The notes below the pieces were generated by a model. It made no database searches, was not told the DNA's origin, and worked only from the letters and a program-made list of their open reading frames with translations. From positions 2,728,001 to 2,792,000 of the forward strand of contig NZ_CP092497.1 of assembly GCF_022479115.1 (NCBI RefSeq): a stretch of 64,000 nucleotides of DNA, read 5' to 3'. Made by a program: the position numbers and the translations under genes. Source of the DNA: Amycolatopsis sp. EV170708-02-1 (GTDB taxonomy: Bacteria; Actinomycetota; Actinomycetes; Mycobacteriales; Pseudonocardiaceae). The number at the start of each line of letters is the position of its first letter. Position 1 is the stretch's first letter. Positions 1-8,341 of this stretch are shown here, piece after piece.

Positions 1-1
1 C

Positions 2-1588
2 CGTGTCGGCGGCGCGCCATGGTCGGCGAACCTCATCGAGTACGCCGTCGGCGCCGAAGTGCCGGACAGGATCGCGGCGACCAGGCCGATGGAGGTGCTG
101 CGTGACACGTTCGCCGACGCCGTCCACCTTCGCAACGATCTCTTTTCCTACCAACGCGAAGTGCGCGAAGAGGGGGAGAATTCCAACGCCGTCCTGGTCT
201 TCGAGAAGTTCCTCGATCGCCCGACTCAGGAGGCCGCCGATCTCACCAACGACCTGCTGACCTCGCGGTTGCAGCAGTTCGAGAACACCGCGCTCGTCGA
301 GCTACCCGCGCTGCTGGCCGAACGAGACGTCTCGCTGTCCGAGCAGATCGCGGTCGGCCTCTACGTCAAGGGCCTGCAAGACTGGCAGTCCGGCGGACAC
401 GAATGGCACGTGCGGTCGAGCCGGTACATGAACGAGGGCGCGGCTTCCGGCGCCCAAGGGACGGGCCTCGTCCAGCGGGTGCGGCAGCAGGCGCCACCGC
501 CGTTCGCGAAGGTCGGACGGCTGCCCCTGCCGGAATTCCGCATGCCGTACCCCGTGCGCACCAGCCCCCACCTCGCCGCCGCCCGCGCATACGCGCCCGG
601 CTGGGCGCGCGAGATGGGGATGTTCGGCGAGGGGGTCTGGGACGAGCGCCGGTATCGCGGCATCGACCTCGCGCATTGCGCCGCGATGATCGACGCGGAC
701 GCGGACTTCGAACGGCTGAAGCTGTCGACCGACTGGCTCACCTGGGGCACCTACGGCGATGACTATTTCCCGCTGGTCTTCGGCACGAAACGGGACCCGA
801 TCGCCGCGAAACTGTGCAGTGACCGGCTTTCCCTGTTCATGCCGCTCGACGGCGAGCCGGCGCCGAAACCGTCGAACCCGATCGAGCGAGGCCTCGCGAA
901 CCTCTGGGACCGCACCGCCGGGCCGCTGACCGCGCACGGGCGGGCGGGGTTCCGGCGGGCGGTCGAGGTCATGACCGCGAGCTGGGTGTGGGAGGTGGGG
1001 AACCAGGCGCAGAACCGGGTCCCCGACCCGGTCGACTACGTGGAGATGCGGCGGCGGACGTTCGGCTCCGACCTGACGAAGAGCCTCGCGCTCCTCGAAC
1101 TCGGCGACGTCGTGCCGCCGGAACTCTTCCAGAACCGCGCGCTGTCCGAACTCGACACCGCGGCGCAGGACTACGCGGCGTTCGCCAACGACCTTTTCTC
1201 GTATCAGAAGGAAATCGAGTACGAGGGCGAGGTGCACAACCTCGTGTACGTCGTCGAACGGTTCCTGGAGGTGGACCGGATCGAGGCCCGCGACATCGCC
1301 GCCCGGCTGATGAACGCGCGGCTGGACCAGTTCGAGCAGCTCGCCGGCGAGGGCCTGCCGCGGATGTGCGACGACCTCGGGCTCGGCGACGACGTCCGCG
1401 CGGCGCTGACCGGATACGCGGACCACCTCAAGGACTGGATGGCCGGGATCCTGGAATGGCACCGGAAGTGCGTGCGGTACCTGCCGGAGGAGCTGGAGCG
1501 CGCCCGCACCCCCGAGCCGCCGTCGTTCTCGCTCGTGCCGAGCGGGATCGGCATGTCGGCCTGGCGGATCGGGAGCGGGGCGCGCTAA
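2..1588 (+). CDS. geoA: Geosmin synthase-type bifunctional terpene cyclase, 5' truncated by window
   Basis: The frame is open from base 2, upstream of the first internal ATG, so the N terminus lies outside the window; 528 residues are visible. Two class I terpene-cyclase domains can be seen. The end of the first carries the Mg-binding NSE-type motif NDLFSYQRE near visible residue 45. The second has DDYFP near residue 252 and NDLFSYQKE near residue 397. This two-domain layout is that of germacradienol/geosmin synthase, whose N-terminal half cyclises farnesyl diphosphate to germacradienol and whose C-terminal half yields geosmin. The first aspartate motif (DDHFLE in the family) would lie upstream and cannot be checked. 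Another two-domain sesquiterpene cyclase is possible. Two palindromic repeats follow the stop. Confidence 0.86.
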   Translation, partial: RVGGAPWSANLIEYAVGAEVPDRIAATRPMEVLRDTFADAVHLRNDLFSYQREVREEGENSNAVLVFEKFLDRPTQEAADLTNDLLTSRLQQFENTALVELPALLAERDVSLSEQIAVGLYVKGLQDWQSGGHEWHVRSSRYMNEGAASGAQGTGLVQRVRQQAPPPFAKVGRLPLPEFRMPYPVRTSPHLAAARAYAPGWAREMGMFGEGVWDERRYRGIDLAHCAAMIDADADFERLKLSTDWLTWGTYGDDYFPLVFGTKRDPIAAKLCSDRLSLFMPLDGEPAPKPSNPIERGLANLWDRTAGPLTAHGRAGFRRAVEVMTASWVWEVGNQAQNRVPDPVDYVEMRRRTFGSDLTKSLALLELGDVVPPELFQNRALSELDTAAQDYAAFANDLFSYQKEIEYEGEVHNLVYVVERFLEVDRIEARDIAARLMNARLDQFEQLAGEGLPRMCDDLGLGDDVRAALTGYADHLKDWMAGILEWHRKCVRYLPEELERARTPEPPSFSLVPSGIGMSAWRIGSGAR

Positions 1589-1627
1589 CGCGACCGGGGT
1601 GGGTAGTCCCCGTGGCCGGCCGGGCAT

Positions 1628-1738
1628 GTCGCGAAAGCCACTTTCGGGACGTCAGATGTCTCGAAAGTGGCTTTCGGGACGTCGGCGGCGGCTCGCTGGC
1701 CTGGGGAGCGTGTTGCGAAAGCCACCTTCGCAACGTCT
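1628..1738. repeat. Cluster of CGAAAGTGGCTTTCG-type palindromic repeats
   Basis: Three related units lie within 110 bp at about 1631-1653, 1661-1683 and 1714-1737. Each contains a small inverted repeat (CGAAAGCCACTTTCG or a variant) followed by GGGACGTC or CAACGTC. The first two units face each other, so the segment can also form a longer stem. It lies between the convergent cyclase and glucanase genes, where a terminator is expected, but there is no T-tract. Function is inferred from position only. Confidence 0.6.
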
Positions 1739-1802
1739 GGTGTCCTGAGTGGCTCGTGAGTTCCGATGCGACGAATGGAGCTCGCCGCGGCACGGTCGAG
1801 TA

Positions 1803-1839
1803 TGGAGGATCGAGGACGTTGAGCGTCCCCAATCCTCCA
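1803..1839. repeat. Stem-loop repeat with GACGTTGAGCGTCC core
   Basis: An imperfect inverted repeat: TGGAGGAT at 1803-1810 pairs with ATCCTCCA at 1832-1839, and GGACG with CGTCC inside it. The core loop resembles that of the long hairpin at 19758-19804 (GGGACACTCAACGTCCC on one strand), so the two probably belong to one family. It lies 34 bp beyond the stop of the minus-strand glucanase gene and may terminate it. Confidence 0.5.
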
Positions 1840-1872
1840 CGCTCGAATCACCCGACCACTGAGGAGCGCAGC

Positions 1873-3059
1873 CTAGAACGCGGTCAGCACGATCCGCGCC
1901 GTCCGCGGGTCCCCGTCGTGCACCAGCGACTCGAAGTGCCCGACGTCGTCGAAGGCGAATCCGTACGCCTTCCCGTCGACCATCTGCTCGTGCACGATCC
2001 GCGAGTAGTGGTCGGTCACGGGCTGCTTGTAGAACTGGCCCGCGTCATACGTCGGCTGCGTGTGCAGCGAGCCGAGCGTCGAGCGGTGCAGCGCCGCGCA
2101 CAGTGTCCGCGCGATGGGGCCGACGACCTGGTCGTTCGGCGCGTGCAGCCGTCCGTCGCAGTTGAAGACGTCGCGGGTGCTCGGCTTGGTGAACGACGCG
2201 ACCTCGGCGCCCGAGGTGTCGGTGAAACGCAGGACGTCGTCCCCGCCGGTCTTGCCGGTGAACTTCTTGCCGGGTTCGGCCTCGAACGGCACCACGGTGA
2301 GCGGTGTCGACTTGTAGGTGTTCCAGGCGCTCGTGACGTAGCCGTCGAGGTAGGTCCCGCTGAACTTGCCGGTGTCGAGCCCCTTGCCCGGCGCGAGCAC
2401 CCGCAGCCGGTTGTACACCAGGTTCGAGAAACCGGACTGCCCCTGGACGGCGTTGAAAATGGCCTCGCGGCCGCCGGGCTTCAAACGTCCGGCCTCCTTG
2501 TTCGCGCCCGCGCCGTTGGTCAGCCCGACGGCGTGCGGCACGCTGAACATGTCGACCTGCGAGCTGTTGATGAACAGCCCGCCGTTGTCGTAGGTGAATT
2601 CGCTCCAGTCGAACAGGATGTCGCGGTTCGGGTCGCCGTCGGCCCACGGCGCGGGCTGTACCAGGCCGTCCGGGGTGAGGAAGAACTTGATCTTCTGCCC
2701 GAAGGACATGTAGACCCGGCCCGAGAGCATGCGCGGGATCCGCAGCGTGGTCGAGCCGCCGTTGCCGGGGCCCGCGATCGAGACGTCCGGCGCCGGGCTC
2801 GGCGGGTTCGAGCCCGCCGGCCACGGGGTAAAGGCGCCGGCGGCGTTGACATAGCCCAGCTTGCCGGTGTTGAGGTTCGTGCCGAGCACGTAGAGGTGGA
2901 CCGCGTCGGTGCGGTTCGAATTGTTCGTCACGGTCAGCGGCAGCGGATCGGGCCCCGCGGCGGTCGCGGTGGGCGCGGAAAGCGCCGAAACACCGGTGAC
3001 CAGGGGAGGGCGACCGCCAACGCGGTCAAAACGCGCCGGATTTTCTTGCGGATGCGCAC
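1873..3059 (-). CDS. Secreted GH64 beta-1,3-glucanase, frameshift in signal peptide
   Basis: The mature part matches glycoside hydrolase family 64 (laminaripentaose-producing beta-1,3-glucanase fold). A WSEFT glutamate and a QVDMF aspartate, 16 residues apart (about residues 154 and 170), have the spacing of the GH64 catalytic pair. The true start is GTG at 3059: it has a perfect GAGGAG ribosome site six bases upstream and encodes MRIRKKIRRVLTALAVALP. That frame is broken after the G4 run at 3003-3006. One added base joins it to LVTGVSALSAPTATAAG, giving a normal Sec signal ending in an ATA-A cleavage site. An alternative long reading from 3177 has an implausible N terminus. A DasR-box-like sequence lies upstream at 3202-3217. 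Confidence 0.82.
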
Positions 3060-3201
3060 AGTTCACTCCTCGGCGGAATCCCGCCGCGGAGCGTGGACGC
3101 GCCGCGGCGGTGCTTGCGGATGTCGGCCGGGGGCGCGTTCCCGGCCTGGGCGTGACCTTGGCGAGGGGTCTCAGCACGGGAAGTTACGTCGCGGGACGCC
3201 G

Positions 3202-3217
3202 ATATGTCCAGACCACT
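3202..3217. promoter_or_regulatory. Candidate DasR (dre-like) site between GH64 and sigma genes
   Basis: On the minus strand this reads AGTGGTCTGGACATAT, matching the DasR-responsive element consensus A(C/G)TGGTCTAGACCA(G/C)T at about 13 of 16 positions. It lies in the 304-bp gap (3060-3363) between the divergent glucanase and sigma-factor genes, about 145 bp from each start. DasR itself is encoded at 52576-53331. Apart from the two ribosome sites I see nothing else recognisable in this gap. Confidence 0.4.
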
Positions 3218-3363
3218 GGTGGGAATCTGTCCGGTTTTCCGCCGGGACGGACAATTCGTGGCGGACCTTCGTCGATTGAGGTGGCCGGGTTCCTCGACTA
3301 CCGTTGTCCGGGTTCCGTCCTGGACCCCGGCGGCCGGGTTTTCTCATCCGTGGGGAGCGGGAC

Positions 3364-3981
3364 ATGAGCGACGAGTTTCCGATGCGAAGAACCGGCGGCG
3401 AGACGTGGATTTCCGCCGCGGGCTGGGACAGCCTCGCCAAGGCCGCGGCGGACGGCGAGCCGCGCGGCATGGACGACCTCATGTCCGCCGTTGCGGTCTG
3501 GGCAAGGCAGTACTCCGACAGCCGCCTCGGTGGCCGCGAGCTGACCTATCTCGAACCGGCAGACGTCGCGCAGGAGATCTGCCTCGCGGTACTGGTCGCC
3601 GTCCCCGGATACGGCCTGCGCGGCGGTTCGTTCCTGTTCCTCCTGCGCGCCATCGCGGCGAACAAGGTCGCCGACGTGTTCCGGAAGGCGGCGCGGAGCA
3701 AGCAGGTGCTGACCGGCGAACTCCCCGAACGCCCGGCCGGGGCCGCCGACGAACCGGAGCAGCGCGCGCTGCGGACCGACCTCGGGGTCCGGCTCGGCAG
3801 GTTGATGCGGACGCTGCCCGTCTCCCACCGCGAGGTGCTGGGGATGCGGGTGATCGGCGAGCTGACGTCGAACGAGACCGCGGCGGCGCTCGGCACCACG
3901 TCGTCACGGGTGCGGGTGACCAAACATCGCGCGATCAGCAGGCTGCGGGCCTGCGCTCAGCGCCAGGACGCCTTGAGCTGA
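3364..3981 (+). CDS. ECF RNA polymerase sigma factor, SigD/ShbA-like
   Basis: 205 residues from ATG 3364, which follows GGGGAGCGGG. The sigma-2 region contains DVAQEICLAVLVAVPGYG and a following helix (AANKVADVFRKAAR) very like mycobacterial SigD (DVAQEVCLATITALPRY and HKVADAHRAAGR). The sigma-4 region has SHREVLGMRVIGELTSNETA and the helix-turn-helix TTSSRVRVTKHRAISRL. It should direct core polymerase to a small promoter set; ShbA-type members transcribe the principal sigma gene in Streptomyces. No anti-sigma gene is adjacent. A second, partly degenerate SigD-like gene lies at 9664-10104. Confidence 0.8.
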   Translation: MSDEFPMRRTGGETWISAAGWDSLAKAAADGEPRGMDDLMSAVAVWARQYSDSRLGGRELTYLEPADVAQEICLAVLVAVPGYGLRGGSFLFLLRAIAANKVADVFRKAARSKQVLTGELPERPAGAADEPEQRALRTDLGVRLGRLMRTLPVSHREVLGMRVIGELTSNETAAALGTTSSRVRVTKHRAISRLRACAQRQDALS

Positions 3982-4049
3982 ATCCTGATCAACAGCCGGA
4001 CCAACGGATTCTCCCGTTTGGCGCGGGTTTCGAGAATGCGAACGCACAT
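3957..4049 (-). CDS. Candidate 30-residue basic small protein
   Basis: A short minus-strand reading frame begins at ATG 4049, immediately preceded by GGAGGGGCC, a very strong ribosome site. It encodes a 30-residue peptide beginning MCVRILETRAKREN and ending in ASWR, with many Arg/Lys residues and one Cys. Its last 25 bases overlap the 3' end of the convergent sigma gene. A TAGGGT hexamer about 60 bp upstream could be a -10 box. I recognise no family; the start signal is the main support. Confidence 0.35.
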   Translation of the reverse strand: MCVRILETRAKRENPLVRLLIRIQLKASWR

Positions 4050-4332
4050 GGCCCCTCCAGAGCTCGCCGTCGAGCACCGTCGCCGAGGGCCAGGACGACG
4101 GTCTCGGCTCCCACCCTAGGCGCGGTCCGGGGAGCCGGAACCGGCTGAACGGACCATTGGCCGCCATCCGGACCGGCCGTTCGGCTCTTCGGGCTACTGC
4201 ATTGGTGCCGAGAAGTCGGTGAAAGCGCGGCAAAGAGACGCAATCGTGCGAGAATGGTCATGGCGCGCTGGCGCTGTTCGCTCCGGCCCCCGGTGGTCTC
4301 GTCCGAATCCGGACCCGCCCGGGAGGCTTGCC

Positions 4333-5052
4333 ATGACGTTCCGACGGAATGATCGCGCCGTCCTGGTCTGGTCGAAGATGCGTTTTCTCGCCTCGGAAAC
4401 CGATTCGGCGGTGACGGTGGAGCACGCCTGCGTCGTATGCGGGGAAGCGCTCGAGGCGGCCGGTGTCGGGCTCACCCTCGCCACCGAAAAGGGTTTGCCG
4501 GAGCCGGTCTTCGCGACCGATGCGCGCAGCCGTGAATTGGACGAGCTGCAGTTCACCTTGGGCGAAGGGCCGGCATTGGACGTTTCGCGCGGCGGTATGC
4601 TCGTCGTCGTAACCGATATGACCAGTTCGGAGGCGACACTCCGATGGCCGGTGTTCGCGCCCGAGGCGATCGACGGCGGCGTGAAATCGATCATCGCGGT
4701 GCCGATTCAGGTCGGTGCGATCACTTTGGGTGCGGTCGGCTGCTATCGCGAATTCGCCGGGTTCCCTTCGCGGGAGTGCCTGGCGAAAGCGCTCGTTTGC
4801 GCGGAAGCGGTCATCACCCTCGCCTTGGCCGATACCGGTGGGCCGGTTCTCGGCGAGTTGATCGACCGTGAATTCACCGAACACCGCGCCCGGGTGCATC
4901 AGGCCGCCGGCGTGGTGTCGGCCCAGCTCGAAATCGGGCTTCCGGACGCGCTCGCCCGCCTGCGTGCCTACGCCTACGCCAACGGCCGGAAGCTCGAAGA
5001 AGTAGCCGAGGACGTGGTGCGGCGTCGGCTCACGTTCCGGCACGAGCCATGA
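4333..5052 (+). CDS. GAF-ANTAR domain RNA-binding antiterminator
   Basis: The start chosen is ATG 4333 (MTFRRNDRAV), seven bases after GGGAGG; a reading from 4219 has no ribosome site. The protein is 239 residues. Residues about 20-155 form a GAF-like sensor (GVGLTLATEKG, LGEGPALDVSR, IAVPIQVGAITLGAVGCY). The last 60 or so residues are an ANTAR domain (HQAAGVVSAQLEIGLPDALARLRAYAYANGR), which binds hairpins in nascent RNA to prevent termination. The gene is followed 31 bp later by a second GAF-ANTAR gene, so the two are probably co-transcribed. The signal sensed by the GAF domain cannot be told. Confidence 0.82.
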   Translation: MTFRRNDRAVLVWSKMRFLASETDSAVTVEHACVVCGEALEAAGVGLTLATEKGLPEPVFATDARSRELDELQFTLGEGPALDVSRGGMLVVVTDMTSSEATLRWPVFAPEAIDGGVKSIIAVPIQVGAITLGAVGCYREFAGFPSRECLAKALVCAEAVITLALADTGGPVLGELIDREFTEHRARVHQAAGVVSAQLEIGLPDALARLRAYAYANGRKLEEVAEDVVRRRLTFRHEP

Positions 5053-5083
5053 TGGATGTGTGCGATAAGGAGATACCGGAGAG

Positions 5084-5797
5084 ATGACCGACCTGGTGGC
5101 CGATCTGAGGGAGACCTTCGTGCAGCTGGCGGACACCCTGGTGGACGACTTCGATCTCGTCGAATTCCTCGACGTGCTCACGTTCAGATGTGTGGAGCAG
5201 CTCGGCGTCTGCACCGCGGGACTGCTGCTCGCCGACCCCCGCGGCACGCTCGGCATGGTGGCCGCTTCGGACGAGCGAACCAGGTTGCTCGAACTGTTCC
5301 AGCTGCGGAACTCCGAGGGGCCGGGCCTGGACTGCTACCGGGACGCCGAGCCGATGGCCTGCCCTGATCTGGTGGGTGTGCGCGGAAGATGGCCGAAGTT
5401 CGCGCAGGAGGCGGAAAACGCCGGATTCCGTTCCGTGTACACCTTGCCGATGCGGTTACGGGAAGAGGTGATCGGCGCGCTGAGCCTGTTCGGCACCCGC
5501 CCCGCCTCGCTCGACGACGAGGGATTGCGGCTGGGGCAGGCACTCGCGGACGTCGCCACGATCGGCATCCTGCATCACCGTGTGCTGCAGCGGCAGGAGA
5601 TGATCACCGGGCAATTGCAGACGGCGTTGAACAGCCGGGTGGTCATCGAACAGGCGAAAGGTGTTCTCGCCGAACGGCTCCGCGTTTCGGTCGGTGACGC
5701 GTTCGGCGTATTGCGCGCGTACGCGCGGAGCAACAACCGCAAGATCATCGCGGTGGCGAAGGGGATCATCGACCGCACCGTGGAAATCCCGCGCTGA
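5084..5797 (+). CDS. GAF-ANTAR domain RNA-binding antiterminator (second of tandem pair)
   Basis: 237 residues from ATG 5084, with AAGGAGA and GGAGAG upstream. An N-terminal GAF domain spans about residues 18-165 (CTAGLLLADPRGTLGMVAASDE, NSEGPGLDCYRDAEPM, YTLPMRLREEVIGALSLFGT). A C-terminal ANTAR domain includes SRVVIEQAKGVLAERLRVSV and the aromatic/alanine ARSNNRKI stretch. It resembles its upstream neighbour in layout but not closely in sequence, so the pair is an old duplication or a functional pair. An antitermination role is known for the ANTAR family; the RNA target is not visible. Confidence 0.84.
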   Translation: MTDLVADLRETFVQLADTLVDDFDLVEFLDVLTFRCVEQLGVCTAGLLLADPRGTLGMVAASDERTRLLELFQLRNSEGPGLDCYRDAEPMACPDLVGVRGRWPKFAQEAENAGFRSVYTLPMRLREEVIGALSLFGTRPASLDDEGLRLGQALADVATIGILHHRVLQRQEMITGQLQTALNSRVVIEQAKGVLAERLRVSVGDAFGVLRAYARSNNRKIIAVAKGIIDRTVEIPR

Positions 5798-5849
5798 GCG
5801 ATACCGGTTCGGCGCTTGTCCGCCTCCGGCCGATTCCTAGACTGGATGG

Positions 5850-6764
5850 GTGTTTTCCCTGGAGCAGCTGGTCAGTTTCGTCGCGGTGGCCGAGGAACTG
5901 CACTACGGCCGGGCGGCGGAGCGGCTCTCGATGACCCAGCCGCCGTTGAGCAGGCGGATCCAGCTGCTGGAGCGGGAACTGGGTGCCGAGCTGTTCGACC
6001 GTACGCACCGCACGGTCCGGCTGACGCCCGCCGGACGGGTTTTCCTGGCCGAGGCAAGGAAGATCCTGCGTTCGTCGCACGAGGCGACGCTGTACGTCCG
6101 CCGCGTGAAGAAAGGTGAGGTCGGCGTCGTCACGCTCGGTTTCACCGCCACGGCGGCTTATTCGTATCTCGAACGGGTCATCGCCGCGGCGAACGCCGAA
6201 GTGCCCGGCGTCGATCTCGTGCTCCGGGAGATGGTGACGGCGGCGCAGGTGGAGGAGCTGCTGGCGGGCGGGATCGATCTCGGCATGATCAGGCCGCCGG
6301 TCGCCGGCGCCGACATCGTGACCATGCCGCTGTGGCGGGAGCCGCTGCTGGCCGCGCTGCCGTCGGCGCATCCTTTGGCCCGGCGCAAGAAGAATCCCGA
6401 CGTCCGCGACTTCGACGGCGAGCCGTTCATCATGTATTCGCCGTCGGAAGGCCGGTATTTCCACGATCTGCTCGTGGCGGTGTTCCGTGCCGCCAGGGTG
6501 GCGCCGGACTACACGCAGTACCCCTGCCAGGTGCATACGGTGCTCGCGCTGGTGAAGGCGGAACTCGGGGTAGCGCTGGTGCCGGCCGCGGCCGGCACGC
6601 TGCGCTTCGAAGGGGTGGTGCTCCGTCCGGTGGGCGGGGTCGAGGGCCGCCCGGTGGAACTCGAACTGATGTGGCGGCGCGGCAACGACAACCCGGCGCT
6701 CGGCGCGTTGCTCACCGCCGTCGGCAACCTGGCGCGGCGCGGTCTTCAGTCCACTGTGGACTGA
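5850..6764 (+). CDS. LysR-family transcriptional regulator
   Basis: 304 residues starting at GTG 5850. The N-terminal winged helix-turn-helix is typical (LVSFVAVAEELHYGRAAERLSMTQPPLSRRIQLLERELG), followed by a substrate-binding domain that aligns with BenM/CatM-like members. TAGACT at 5836-5841, with TTGTCC about 16 bp further up, gives a transcription start at or next to the GTG, so the mRNA is probably leaderless. The 3' end overlaps the convergent methyltransferase gene by 19 bp. Effector and target are unknown; there is no divergent partner gene, which is where LysR targets usually sit. Confidence 0.85.
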   Translation: MFSLEQLVSFVAVAEELHYGRAAERLSMTQPPLSRRIQLLERELGAELFDRTHRTVRLTPAGRVFLAEARKILRSSHEATLYVRRVKKGEVGVVTLGFTATAAYSYLERVIAAANAEVPGVDLVLREMVTAAQVEELLAGGIDLGMIRPPVAGADIVTMPLWREPLLAALPSAHPLARRKKNPDVRDFDGEPFIMYSPSEGRYFHDLLVAVFRAARVAPDYTQYPCQVHTVLALVKAELGVALVPAAAGTLRFEGVVLRPVGGVEGRPVELELMWRRGNDNPALGALLTAVGNLARRGLQSTVD

Positions 6765-7752
6765 TCCGGCCAGGCGTCGCCCCATTCGGCGTCGCGGGCC
6801 GTCCGGTAGGCCGGGCCGTGCCGTTTGGTGACGATCTTCTCGGTGAGCCCGGCCTCGGTGCACAGGGACAGGCTGACCATGCCTTTGCGTTTGGCCGGAT
6901 GCCGCAGGATACGGGCGCCGGCGCGGTCCGGCGCCGTGCGGGAGGCGACGACGTAGGCGAACTTCTCGTCCTCGAAGCCGAGCGTCCCGGCCTTGAGCTG
7001 CCGGTGCAGGCCGGTGCGCGGGAGGCGCGCCGAGAAATGGCACCAGTCCTTGCCGCGCGGGATCGGGCACGCGCCTTCGTGCGGACAGGGCGCGACCAGG
7101 GAGAGCCCGAGTCCGACGAGCTGATCCCGCGCGGCGACGATCCGCTCGTAGCCCGCGGGGGTACCGGGTTCGATCAGCACCAGCATCGAGGACTTCGCCG
7201 AGAGCCAGCGGACGGTGTCGGCGCGGCGGGCTTCGGGCAGCTCGCCGAGGACGTAGGAGAGTGTCACCAGGTCGGCCTCGGGCGCGGGCGCCGCCGGGTC
7301 GATGAGGCCGCGCCGCCAGGTCGAGGCCCGGACGGCCTGGTCGCCGGCGTGCTCCGCGAGCCGCCGCCCCAGCGCGATCGCGCCGGGGACCTGCTCGACG
7401 ACGGTGCTCTCCTCCAGCGACGGCCACACGTCGGCCGCCGCCCAGATCGCGGCACCGGTTCCCCGCCGATGTCGATTTGTGTCCGCGGAGCGAACCCAGG
7501 CGTGCGAAGGGCGGCTTCGGCGAGAACAGCGTGGACAGCCGCGTACGTGGCCGGCATCCGGTAGCCCGCGTACGCCGCGATGTCCGCTTCGGACGAGAGG
7601 ATGGGCGCGTTCGCGGGGGCGTTCTCGCGGTAGCGCGCGCTGAGCCGCTCGACGGACTGCGTCAGCCTGTTCTGCGGGTACTTGCCCAGCTCTTCGTCGA
7701 GGGCGGAGCGGAGGGCTTCGGGGAGTGCGGACACGGTGGCAGATTCTCGCAT
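6746..7752 (-). pseudogene. Rsm22-like class I methyltransferase, single-base frameshift
   Basis: Two frames together encode an Rsm22-family (small ribosomal subunit-associated) methyltransferase-like protein of about 335 residues. The first starts at ATG 7752 (MRESATVSALPEALRSALDE) and runs to TQIDIGG. The second continues as GTGAAIWAAADVWPSLEE to the stop at 6746. Adding one C to the C4 run at 7461-7464 restores the SAM-binding motif DIGGGTGAA exactly. The C-terminal half keeps the family's cysteines (CPHEGACP and DWCHF), proposed Fe-S ligands. An alternative start is GTG 7734. The break sits in the cofactor site, so if real it is inactivating; the pattern with two other C4/G4 breaks suggests sequence error. 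Confidence 0.8.
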
Positions 7753-7885
7753 GGGTGGTTGACCTGCGGTTTTCCGGCTGCTCGAATACTCGCGGAAAAA
7801 AGTTCGGGGACCGTGTCGAAACCCGGGGTGCCCGATCGACGCGTAGATGTGGCAGGGACGAGCCCCGCCGGGAACGGAGACTTCG

Positions 7886-8302
7886 ATGCGGTTCATGGTG
7901 ATTGTCAAGAGCGACGAGAAGACCGACGTGGCGGGCGCGCAGCCGAGCGCCGAGGAGCTGCAGGAGATGGGGAAGTTCAACGAGGAGCTGGTGAAGGCCG
8001 GCGTCATGCTCGCGGGTGAAGGCCTGCTCCCCAGCGCCGAGGGTTTCCGCATCCAGTACTCCGGCACCACCGAGGCGCGCGTCGTCGACGGGCCGTTCGC
8101 CGAGAGCAAGGAACTCATCGCCGGTTTCTGGATCCTGCAGGTCAAGGACCGGGCCGAGGTTGTCGAATGGATGAAGCGCGCGCCGTTCCGCGAGGGTGAG
8201 ATCGAGATCCGCCGGATCGCGGAGATGGAGGACTTCGACAACGCGACCCCCGAGATCGTCGAGCACGAGCAGAACCTGCGGAAGCAGGCCGAGGCGAACT
8301 AG
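7886..8302 (+). CDS. YCII/DGPF-domain protein
   Basis: 138 residues from ATG 7886 (MRFMVIVKSDEKT), with GGAACGGAG upstream. The protein is a single ferredoxin-like YCII domain, with the DGPFAESKELIAGFWILQV signature around residues 72-90. Such proteins are regularly encoded just before SIG41-type ECF sigma factors, as here, where the sigma gene begins 39 bp downstream. They are thought to be partners or regulated products of that sigma, but no biochemical activity is established. The two genes are probably one operon. Confidence 0.85.
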   Translation: MRFMVIVKSDEKTDVAGAQPSAEELQEMGKFNEELVKAGVMLAGEGLLPSAEGFRIQYSGTTEARVVDGPFAESKELIAGFWILQVKDRAEVVEWMKRAPFREGEIEIRRIAEMEDFDNATPEIVEHEQNLRKQAEAN

Positions 8303-8341
8303 TGGTTGCGGTCGTCGCGCCGACGCTGTTGATTGGTCGGC

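Noticed and set aside
988..3279. A 763-codon plus-strand open frame
   Set aside because: It is antisense to the GH64 gene and out of frame with the cyclase; its composition is Arg/Gly/Pro-rich as expected of a high-GC shadow frame, with no domain.
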